The translations under genes were made by a program, and so were the position numbers. A stretch of DNA of 10,483 nucleotides, taken from assembly GCA_018398765.1 (NCBI GenBank), contig JAHBMJ010003492.1, positions 1 to 10,483 on the forward strand, read 5' to 3'. Shown piece by piece: positions 1-5,865 of the stretch (position 1 is its first letter; every line of letters starts with the position of its first letter). The DNA comes from Chromera velia (Eukaryota > Sar > Chromeraceae). The notes below the pieces were generated by a model that was not told the origin of the DNA, made no database searches, and worked only from the letters and a program-made list of their open reading frames with translations.

Positions 1-1440
1 ACAGACATGTGGCAGGTCTGCAATCCCCCGCCTTGCGTGGAGAAGCCTTTCTCTCTGCCCCCGCCGCCGTCTGTCTTCCCAAAAACGGCCACGGGCACAC
101 CCACAGCAGACTTTGTTCAGGCGTCTATGCAGTATGCCTGGGAGAGGGAGGGGGGGTGGAGGGAGAGGACGGGGGCTCAGAAGATTGACCTTCTGGTGCG
201 GGGGGGGTGCAGAGCGGCAGCAGCCGGTCACTTAGTGCATTTCTATGAGTCTGTCGAAATTTTCTGGCCCAGGTTTGTGGGTGAAGTCGTCGTTCTGTTG
301 GACGTCTCCGACAAGGGAGATCCTCGAGTGGCCCCCCCCCCGTCCAGCCGTCACAGGTACAGGGTTGAGTACGTCGACAATCCGTGCATGCGGGGGTACG
401 TGTTTGCGCAATGGCAGTACCTGTACGCAGACACGTGGGTCGATGGTGACATTCTCGTTCTCACAGATGCCGACGTCGTCCTCCACTCTCCTGTCGTTCC
501 GGAGATGCTCTTTCAGCTCCCGGAGTCAAGTTACGGAGAGGGGGAAAGGGAAAGGGGGGGAGCGAGGATTTGGCTCCCGTATGCGCAACAGTGGCAGCGC
601 AATCGTTGGAAGACGGTAAACGAATTTGTCTCAGGTATCCCATGGGATGAATCCGCTGGTAACAGTATCCTTACCCAACCTCTTGTGTACCTTCGCAGCA
701 CCCTGCCAGACTTTCGTGAGTATCTTCATAAGCACTCACCCCACAAAGAGTGTCTAGAGCTGAACGTTTTCTCCCTGATTTTCCATCAAGAAGAGGGAAC
801 GTTTTGTTTTCCTTGTCTCCTCTCTTCCTATGCTGCCCTGAAAGACCCCAACAGACATAGGTATGCGTCTGTGAATGTAGAGACCCACACAGAACCTGTG
901 ATGAGGTACGGACTGCATGTAAAGTGGGAGTGGCATCCCATCTTTTCGTTCTTGCCCGATGCTTTCCGCTTTCCTTCCGAGAGCGAGTATGCCGAAGCAG
1001 TCAGCAAGGCATTGAAGGGCGGGCTCTGCCGCTGGTACGGGCCTGCTGATTTTCCTGAGTGCTCCTCCCATAGCGCTCCTCCTGTGAGTGAGAGGGTCAC
1101 CACTCAGGAGGACATCGCGGCATTGCAATCAGGCTGGGAGACGCCTGTGGGGTTTCTCCGTCACATGATGAAGTGGTACTTCAACCTTCAGTGGACCCCC
1201 TCTGTCTCTGTCGAGAGGCTGGAGAGGCGGGTCGATGAGTTGAGGAGGACTGCTCTGGGCCTCGACTCTCAGACTGACGGAGAGGGAGCGGTCAGAGGGG
1301 CAAGGGAGGCGGGAGAGGGGGTATGCAGGGAGTGCAGCGCCGTGCGAGATGGGGGGCACCAAAAGGTGGAAGACAAGGCAGGTGTGAGAGTGAAGAAAGG
1401 GGGGGGAGGGGCAGACGAGACCGTGGTTATGCTACAATGA
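1..1440 (+). CDS. Putative glycosyltransferase (GT-A-like, DUF6492-type), 5' end probably outside window
   Basis: The frame is open from the window edge to a TGA at 1438-1440. The first ATG is at 7, but the frame continues upstream and no signal anchor is visible, so the true start (or upstream exons) may lie outside; the numbering here counts from that Met. Residues 60-175 look like a GT-A nucleotide-sugar-binding half: a hydrophobic strand (GEVVVLLDVSD, about 92-102), an aromatic segment (YVFAQWQYLYAD, 131-142), then DGDILVLTDADVVLHSPV, with DAD at 154-156 as the likely metal/sugar-nucleotide motif. Further conserved-looking blocks are LELNVFSLIFH (250-260) and YGLHVKWEWHP (301-311). The last 60 or so residues are Gly/Arg/Glu-rich and low in complexity. 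The predicted role is transfer of a sugar from an activated donor, probably in the secretory pathway; acceptor unknown. The fold call rests on motif pattern only. It has no internal stop despite several G-runs of 7-8. Confidence 0.6.
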   Translation, partial: TDMWQVCNPPPCVEKPFSLPPPPSVFPKTATGTPTADFVQASMQYAWEREGGWRERTGAQKIDLLVRGGCRAAAAGHLVHFYESVEIFWPRFVGEVVVLLDVSDKGDPRVAPPPSSRHRYRVEYVDNPCMRGYVFAQWQYLYADTWVDGDILVLTDADVVLHSPVVPEMLFQLPESSYGEGERERGGARIWLPYAQQWQRNRWKTVNEFVSGIPWDESAGNSILTQPLVYLRSTLPDFREYLHKHSPHKECLELNVFSLIFHQEEGTFCFPCLLSSYAALKDPNRHRYASVNVETHTEPVMRYGLHVKWEWHPIFSFLPDAFRFPSESEYAEAVSKALKGGLCRWYGPADFPECSSHSAPPVSERVTTQEDIAALQSGWETPVGFLRHMMKWYFNLQWTPSVSVERLERRVDELRRTALGLDSQTDGEGAVRGAREAGEGVCRECSAVRDGGHQKVEDKAGVRVKKGGGGADETVVMLQ

Positions 1441-1534
1441 ATCAGTCTGACAATGATTATAGTAGAGAGTAGAAATCTTTTGCATTATATGCAATTTTCT
1501 GGTGAATTTGTGGGCCAATGCCATAACCTATCGC

Positions 1535-1591
1535 AACAATGTAATCCTAGCAAAAGTCCTTCAATTATTTTTGAGACCTGAATCTTAATGT
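1535..1591 (+). repeat. 57-bp dispersed direct repeat, copy 1
   Basis: This stretch (starting AACAATGTAATCCTAG, ending GACCTGAATCTTAATGT) matches 1814-1870 at 51 of 57 positions without gaps; five of the six differences are C/T and one is G/A. The sequences on either side of the two copies do not align. It is most likely a fragment of an older interspersed element; it is immediately followed by a (TGAA)n tract, as often seen at LINE or SINE 3' ends. Confidence 0.75.
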
Positions 1592-1596
1592 ACATA

Positions 1597-1620
1597 TGAA
1601 TGAATGAATGAATGAATGAA
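1597..1620 (+). repeat. (TGAA)6 microsatellite
   Basis: Six perfect TGAA units follow copy 1 of the 57-bp repeat, separated by ACATA. Simple tetranucleotide tails of this type terminate some non-LTR retroelements (for example L2-like LINEs), so this could mark the 3' end of a short retroelement relic. It may equally be an ordinary microsatellite. Confidence 0.9.
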
Positions 1621-1813
1621 GTTGAATGTATATCTTATTCAGTGTTTTGATATTACTTATGACTATCAGTATGATGCGCGCCGTCGTTATCCATATCCAG
1701 AGCTAGCTGGATACCTCTAAGGTTAGGCAGGGAAAAGTTGTTATTTTCTAGGATACCACTGCCACGCTTCGTCTGGCACGCTAGCTATACTACCCTAAAA
1801 TCTTAATCATAAT

Positions 1814-1870
1814 AACAATGTAATTCTAGTAAAAATCCTTCAATTATCCTTGAGACCTGAATCTTAACGT
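1814..1870 (+). repeat. 57-bp dispersed direct repeat, copy 2
   Basis: This is the partner of 1535-1591, 279 bp downstream, in the same orientation. It lacks the (TGAA)n tail and is followed instead by a G-run, a perfect palindrome and the MITE-like element. Confidence 0.75.
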
Positions 1871-1906
1871 TTGTGGGGGCGACCTCTATAAGAAAAAACG
1901 GTGACA

Positions 1907-1920
1907 GTGCCCTAGGGCAC
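1907..1920. repeat. Perfect 14-bp palindrome GTGCCCTAGGGCAC
   Basis: The sequence equals its own reverse complement. It lies nine bases outside the left terminal inverted repeat of the MITE-like element. Its function is unknown; it could be part of an older transposon end or a chance palindrome. Confidence 0.8.
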
Positions 1921-1929
1921 CACTAAAAG

Positions 1930-2161
1930 CCCCCCTGCCACTCCAGTAAACTTGAGATGCCACGCCGTAGGCGCGGCCAGACTTAAAACACCTATGCCGC
2001 AGGCGCAGCTTAACTTGCAGATAGCGCGCCGAAGGTGCAGCCAAAATAAAGTACACTTAAAATTTTTTTGTGAAAGGTGCAGACAGTCTTGAAGGAACCG
2101 CACCGCAGGCGCGGCAAGTATTGAAAAATCCATTTCAAGACAGACTGGAGTGTCAGGGGGG
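1930..2161. mobile_element. MITE-like element with terminal inverted repeats and an internal 32-bp mini-palindrome array
   Basis: The left end CCCCCCTGCCACTCCAGT (1930-1947) is the reverse complement of 2144-2161 with one mismatch. The similarity continues imperfectly to about 30 bp (CTTGAGATG at the left against CTTGAAATG on the opposite strand at the right). A possible target-site duplication is CACTAAA at 1921-1927 against CGCTAAA at 2165-2171 (6 of 7). The 232-bp body has no credible coding sequence and carries five GC-rich mini-palindromes at regular spacing. I cannot assign a superfamily; a non-autonomous DNA transposon is the simplest reading. It ends about 28 bp before recognisable LINE coding sequence. 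Confidence 0.6.
1964..2133. repeat. Five-unit array of GCCGNAGGYGCRGC-like mini-palindromes, 32-bp period
   Basis: Related cores start at 1964, 1996, 2028, 2070 and 2102, giving spacings of 32, 32, 42 and 32 bp. The cores form small stem-triloops, for example CGCC-GTA-GGCG (1963-1973) and GCGCC-GAA-GGTGC (2026-2038); the fifth pairs better as its minus-strand copy, with a G-T wobble. The fourth is the weakest. The spacers are AT-rich and poorly conserved. The period is not a multiple of three, so this is not a protein repeat. Confidence 0.7.
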
Positions 2162-2188
2162 TTCCGCTAAATCACTTATGACTTATTA

Positions 2189-2860
2189 TTTAATGTACGT
2201 ATATCTTATTCAAAGTTGTTCGCGTTGTTAATAGATGGTCAGTTAAGGGAGACAACGAATATAAATGAACGACAGGTGGGTTTCAAGAAGGGGGTCGGTA
2301 CAAGGGAAGCGATAGCTGCTCTTCATGCTCTCACGGTTTCAGCAAAGAAGAGACACAGACCCCTCCTTGCAGCGTTTGTTGACTTCAGCAAGGCATTTGA
2401 CCGAGTATCCAGAAAGAAAATGATTGACAGACTTAGAGAGGAAGAAGTCAGTGAGAAGGATGTGTGCATGATTCATTCCATGTATATGAATGTGTGTGGA
2501 AGGGTGGATGGGTCAGATTGGGTCTTTCCCGAAAGTGCAGGGGTAAAACAGGGAGATCCACTTTCTCCTCTTCTTTTTGTCTTGTTTATTAATAATATTC
2601 ATTCTGCTCTGAGTGTTCAAGGGAGGGAAGCTGATAACGGCTTAGATGGCGAATCAGAGATGGATGAAAGACAGAGGGGGGGAGAATGCGGAGAGAGGAG
2701 GGAGGAGAGTGAAACGACGGAGCAACGACCCCGTATCCCTGAGGAGGTAAGATTGGCGGACTTACTGCTTGAGAGCATAGGTTACGCAGACAATCTTATT
2801 ATTTTTGCTCATTCTTCTTCTGACGTGCAGTGGTGTTTGGACGTGTTTGGACCGTTTGGC
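2189..2860 (+). pseudogene. LINE reverse transcriptase, fingers and palm (motifs 1, A, B, C)
   Basis: The frame reads through from a stop at 2168-2170; recognisable sequence begins with VRISYSKLFALLIDG at about 2195. The motifs in order are RQVGFKKGVGTREAI (RT motif 1/2), VDFSKAFD (motif A with the first catalytic Asp, about 2378-2401), GVKQGDPLSPLLFVLFIN (motif B) and GYADNLIIF (motif C, 2780-2806). Motif C is YADN rather than YADD: a GAC-AAT pair encodes Asp-Asn, and loss of the second palm Asp is expected to abolish polymerase activity. About 55 hydrophilic Glu/Arg/Gly-rich residues lie between motifs B and C (about 2610-2780), longer than in most LINEs. The frame is lost near 2855. The family assignment is strong; the clade is not determined. 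Confidence 0.85.
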
Positions 2861-3275
2861 CTCTTATTGTCAGGAACATGGGTTGAAAGTGAATTTAAAA
2901 AAAACAAAAGTTCTTGCACTCTCAGGCTTAGGAAGGGAAATAGAAGGGGAAGTAACTTTTGAAGGGAAGACAGTTGAACGTGTAGAGAGCTATAAATACC
3001 TTGGGTGTCGTGTGTTTGAGGGAGGGGACCCAAGAAAGTCAGTCAGGGACCGACTTGAAAGTGCTGAACGCTATTTGGGGGCAGTGATGGGCACTTGTTC
3101 ATCCTTAAGTCCTTTGCCCCCTCAATGCAAAGTTCGTTTACTGCAGGCGCTCTGGGAGCCGGTGGCAATGTACTCGCTGGAAGCCTTGCCAGTAAGTCAG
3201 AGAGATATCGTTGTACTTAATGCATTGCAGCTTCGATTTGTGCGCTGGACATTCCGTTTGCCCTATAACTCTTTC
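2857..3275 (+). pseudogene. LINE reverse transcriptase thumb and connection, second frame
   Basis: The next frame continues the protein directly: SYCQEHGLKVNLKKTKVL is the classic LINE thumb motif following YADD. It is followed by YKYLGCRVFEGG (about 2991-3026) and QCKVRLLQALWEPVAMYSLE, then LRFVRWTFRLPYN. After that, meaningful sequence moves to another frame near 3275, although this frame stays open to a stop at 3450-3452. Together with the preceding piece it shows a single-base insertion (or two-base loss) around 2845-2865. Confidence 0.8.
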
Positions 3276-4137
3276 AACTTTGAAGATGCCAACTTTGGTT
3301 TCGGTTGGTGTGCGTCCCATGAGAGAGATCCTTTCTTGTCGGTTGGGAGGTTTCATAGAATGCATAAAAAGAATAGAAAGGGAGGTTTCTCGGGCAGTTT
3401 GGGATGTATGGCACAGATCGCTGACCCCGGTATGGGCCAATTCAGCCAGTAGCATGCTTCAGACAATCGCACCAGATCTTTTGAGAAAAGAAAGCCAGAG
3501 AGGGAGAAACGGAACAAATAAATGGATACGTATACTCAGGCAGAAAGTAAAGGAAAGGGAAGCCTCAGAATAGTTGTTGGAATGGTTGACTTCAAGACCC
3601 GTCGGCGAGCATAGGCTCATCCGTTCATGTGGCATCTATCCACGCAACTCCCGACTGAGTAATTTTCAGATAGAAAACCGATCACACCAGCGTCTGGCCC
3701 TGTTGTTTTTAGGGGGAAGGGTTAGAAGGGGGTGGGGTTACACAGTTCAATTGCGTACTCTGCTTCGCTCTCTTCTATCTGGTAGTTCTCTTTTCACTTC
3801 TCTCGTTCGAGCATGTGCTGGTAGGGGAAAGAGACACGGTGGATCCTACAAAGAACACTGTATTCACTGTCCTGCAGTCGAAGGCAAAAAGGTGATTGAC
3901 GATGCGGTGCATCGATTGTCTGCGTACATGCACACAGAACAGCTTAGATCCAAACTTCACTCACTGGCAGAGAGAGTGAAAGAGAGAACAGGAATCGGTG
4001 AAAGGGTCTGCAGAGCAAGATGGATTGCTGCAGCTGGGGGAAGAGGTATCGGGGAAGAAGAGACATATGTAAGAGAGCTCGTTTCATTTATTATGGAATT
4101 ATTATGGACCGGAAGCCAAAGAAGGCAAGTGCACTGA
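3275..4137 (+). pseudogene. LINE ORF2 C-terminal region, third frame, with in-frame TAG
   Basis: The third frame resumes at VSVGVRPMREILSCRLGGF, which follows naturally from the RT connection region of LINE proteins, then IKRIEREVSRAVWDVWHR. A TAG at 3571-3573 interrupts it. The same frame continues to a TGA at 4135-4137 and includes a cysteine/histidine cluster (HCIHCPA, then DDAVH, about 3858-3912) in the position where many LINE proteins have a CCHC-like knuckle. The final segment is basic. No restriction-like endonuclease motif was recognised. Confidence 0.7.
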
Positions 4138-4360
4138 TCGAAGCTTGTCTGAAATGAGTACATGCGCGTCTTGTGTGGTTGTTCAGCCTTTAGCTTCAGC
4201 CTAGGCTACGGAGGGTCGTGGTTGTTCATATTTATGCGGAAGCAGGCTAAGCTGCGGCGGTTTGCTCCTTTTATTTATAACTGTATGCATGGGTTGCCAT
4301 TTGTCTCTGGTTTCAGAGAGTTTAGGCTTAACCACAATTAAGTAAGTATGTAAGTATAAT
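4138..4360 (+). other. Probable LINE 3' UTR and tail
   Basis: This non-coding stretch follows the last LINE stop codon and ends in an AAGTAAGTATGTAAGTA-like tract (about 4341-4357), compatible with a simple-repeat LINE tail. It contains the palindrome AGCCTAGGCT (4198-4207) and two copies of GTGGTTGTTCA 43 bp apart (4175-4185 and 4218-4228). The end point is a judgement from composition: sequence beyond 4360 becomes very AT-rich. Confidence 0.4.
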
Positions 4361-4536
4361 GATATTACCTAGGATATTATATTATTAATAGTGAAATATT
4401 TAAATGAACTTTAGGCTCCCCACCCTATTTAAATATTAAAAAATATTAGTAAACATGAGTAAATATGGTAATATTTTAAAACTAGTGACTAAATATGGGC
4501 AAACTATTGATAAATCCGCTAGTGGGCAAGCTAGCG
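4361..4536. other. AT-rich spacer with an 11-bp inverted repeat
   Basis: This strongly AT-rich stretch lies between the LINE tail and the probable LTR. AATATTTAAAT (4395-4405) and ATTTAAATATT (4427-4437) are perfect inverted copies around a 21-base loop. TAAATATGG recurs twice nearby. No coding potential was seen. AT-rich inverted repeats of this length are only weak evidence of function. Confidence 0.5.
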
Positions 4537-5001
4537 TGCTATACGGAGCTCTATATACACACAACTTACTTGAGTCTACTTCAGTACTTGTCTGTCGGGT
4601 CCTTCATCATCACTTCGAGTCGTTCTGGTAAGATCCTTTCTGTATGGCTTATCAAGTAATTATGGCTTCGCGTGTATGCACATCTGTATCGCTTTTCAAA
4701 TGAATTCAGATATATACATAGATTTTATACGTCACGTTTGTTTCCATCTTTCCATCTCTGAGTCTGTATGTTCACGCTTCATGTTTTTTTCTAATACTGA
4801 GATCAGTCTCACTTCTGTTACCATCTGTTGTTGATGTATTGCTTTGACAGTGTTGCTGCAACTGTGTTGTTTGCACCGTTAAGACTGCCGCACGCCTGAC
4901 GCATGCTTGGCAGGCCGTCCATTCTGTGGGTCTGCTCCCGCGGCCGCGTGCGCCTGGCCCATCCCACGGCCCGTCGCCGCTTTCTGAATTAGGGCACAGC
5001 A
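4537..5001 (-). repeat. Probable 3' long terminal repeat of the gypsy-type element
   Basis: Reading on the minus strand, a purine tract (5002-5020) is followed at once by TGCTGTG (5001-4995), and 465 bp later comes TATAGCA (4543-4537). This gives the TG...CA ends of an LTR with inverted TGCT/AGCA tips. The stretch lies about 180 bp after the pol stop, as expected for a 3' LTR, and contains a TATAAAA box at a plausible U3/R position. No second LTR is in the window, so the boundaries cannot be confirmed here. An alternative start is the TGTGTCATG on the minus strand at 5076-5068. Confidence 0.4.
4723..4735 (-). promoter_or_regulatory. Candidate LTR promoter: GTGACGTATAAAA
   Basis: The minus strand reads GTGACG directly followed by TATAAAA (4729-4723), inside the probable LTR and about 270 bp from its 5' end. 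A TATA box with a CRE-like TGACG next to it fits an LTR promoter. The evidence is motif plus position only. Confidence 0.3.
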
Positions 5002-5020
5002 ACCGCTCCCCTCCCCAACT
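5002..5020 (-). other. Candidate polypurine tract
   Basis: The minus strand reads GTTGGGGAGGGGAGCGGT directly before the proposed LTR start TGCTGTG. LTR retrotransposons prime plus-strand synthesis from such a tract next to the 3' LTR. Position and purine richness fit; nothing else confirms it. Confidence 0.4.
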
Positions 5021-5205
5021 CTGCTCGTCCTTGAGCAGATCCGAAAAAAAAAAAGACACAAGTCAACATGACACAAACCATTTAACCCTCGGGCCTCTCG
5101 ATGTGCCGCTAGGTTTGCTAATTCATCAATGGACATCAACGCAATGGGGGGGAATGAAATGACCATGCAAGCGAAATTTAATTTAATTAACTTGACGCAT
5201 AACAC

Positions 5206-5341
5206 TTTCTCTCTCCTTCTCAAAGTCCCGAATAAGGGCCTTCACCTCCTCTTCTGGTATCTATGCAAAGGTACCGTTGTCGAACAAGACCCGGTACTCT
5301 TCCGTTCCTTCTTTTTCTCGAACAGCCAGAATGTGGGTGGG
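5206..5341 (-). other. Chromo/Tudor-like C-terminal domain of the gypsy integrase (degenerate)
   Basis: The minus-strand frame reads PTHILAVREKEGTEEYRVLF, then DNGTFA, a TAG stop (5263-5261) and IPEEEVKALIRDFEKERE. The pattern of a short beta barrel (EYRVLFDNGTFAxIP) followed by an acidic helix ending LIRDFE fits chromoviral chromodomains, which tether integrase to chromatin marks. The DNGTFA turn is also Tudor-like. The stop sits where an aromatic cage Trp is usual, suggesting TGG to TAG. Confidence 0.55.
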
Positions 5342-5352
5342 CTGAGGTTTCC

Positions 5353-5506
5353 CTCTCTTCTTGTTTCCAGCACTGCTTTCTTTCATTTCTTCTTTTTCCA
5401 CCTCCACTTCATCCCCTAATCCTAATTCTCTCTCTTCTTGTTTCCAGCACTGCTTTCTTTCACTTCTTCTTTCTCCACCTCCAATTCATCCCCCAATCCT
5501 AATTCA
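5353..5506 (-). repeat. 77-bp tandem duplication inside the gypsy pol linker
   Basis: Copy 1 (5353-5429) and copy 2 (5430-5506) differ at about five positions. Both encode the same acidic linker in the same phase relative to the unit, but 77 is not a multiple of three. The frame leaving copy 2 therefore meets a stop (5422-5424) just inside copy 1, separating the GPY/F part from the chromo-like tail. Confidence 0.9.
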
Positions 5507-5865
5507 TCTAAAAGGTTGTCCTTATCGGGGTCTTCTCCAATCCGGAAAGATGACTTAGGGGTGCCTGGGGGAATTCTCTCTCCCCTTTCCTTCTTAACGG
5601 CTGACGAACCTCTCGCCCTTTCCTCAGTCTCTCTCTCCACTCTCTTCGCCGGATGCCACAACATCAAATGATCTATGCTAATGACGTCTCTCTCTTTTCC
5701 TCCCAGAGGGCGAATGACAGCAACATACGGTCGGTCGTAAGGAACCGCGACCACCATGAATGTCTGCCCTTCTTGAAATTTCATTGTAAATTTCAGCTGT
5801 TTCCCCAAATTCGGCGTCGGCTTTCGGAGAAGTACATAATCCCCTAGACGGAATTTCTCTGTCAT
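5425..5865 (-). pseudogene. Integrase C-terminal (GPY/F-like) domain and acidic linker
   Basis: This open segment begins at an ATG (5863-5865) right after a TAG that separates it from the preceding integrase frame, in the same phase; the ATG is therefore internal and not a real start. FRLGDYVLLRKPTPNLGKQL and FTMKFQEGQTFMVVAV match the integrase C-terminal SH3-like domain (GDYVLLRK, then a Lys-Phe-x-GP-like segment), which binds DNA non-specifically. A Glu/Lys/Asp-rich linker follows. It forms part of the larger pol fragment. Confidence 0.75.

Larger units (their letters stand above)
1441..1929. other. Non-coding spacer downstream of the glycosyltransferase gene
   Basis: No plausible coding frame is present. 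The stretch is AT-richer than the flanking gene. It holds a short hairpin-forming sequence (TTGCAT-TAT-ATGCAA, 1480-1494) just after the stop codon, a (TGAA)6 microsatellite, two copies of a 57-bp repeat, a TATCCAG/CTGGATA inverted repeat (1694-1700 and 1707-1713) and a perfect 14-bp palindrome (1907-1920). No canonical AATAAA was seen after the stop codon. Confidence 0.6.
2189..4360 (+). mobile_element. 5'-truncated, decayed LINE-type non-LTR retrotransposon
   Basis: The element keeps the reverse transcriptase and C-terminal part of a LINE ORF2-like protein plus a 3' UTR. The reading frame moves twice by the equivalent of one inserted base (near 2855 and near 3275), has an in-frame TAG at 3571-3573 and ends at a stop at 4135-4137. 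Homology-like sequence begins at about 2189 in the middle of the RT fingers, so the apurinic-type endonuclease and the N-terminal RT are missing: a typical 5' truncation from incomplete target-primed reverse transcription. The 3' end is placed tentatively at the AAGT-rich tail at 4341-4360. I found no target-site duplication. Intact copies should exist elsewhere in the genome. Confidence 0.8.

Noticed and set aside
1964-2112. CRISPR array
   Set aside because: The repeats are short, poorly conserved and have no unique spacers of constant length; the host is eukaryotic.
1912-2133. A 73-codon minus-strand frame across the mini-palindrome array
   Set aside because: The array period (32 or 42 bp) is not a multiple of three and the sequence is bounded by transposon-like inverted repeats; the frame is incidental.
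2845-3300. Programmed ribosomal frameshifting in the LINE
   Set aside because: Two shifts in the same direction together with an in-frame TAG and a catalytic-site substitution fit simple decay; no convincing slippery heptamer was seen at either junction.
1776-4540. GCACGCTAGCT at 1776-1786 and its inverse AGCTAGCGTGC near 4529-4539
   Set aside because: An 11-mer inverted match over several kilobases is expected by chance several times in a window of this size.
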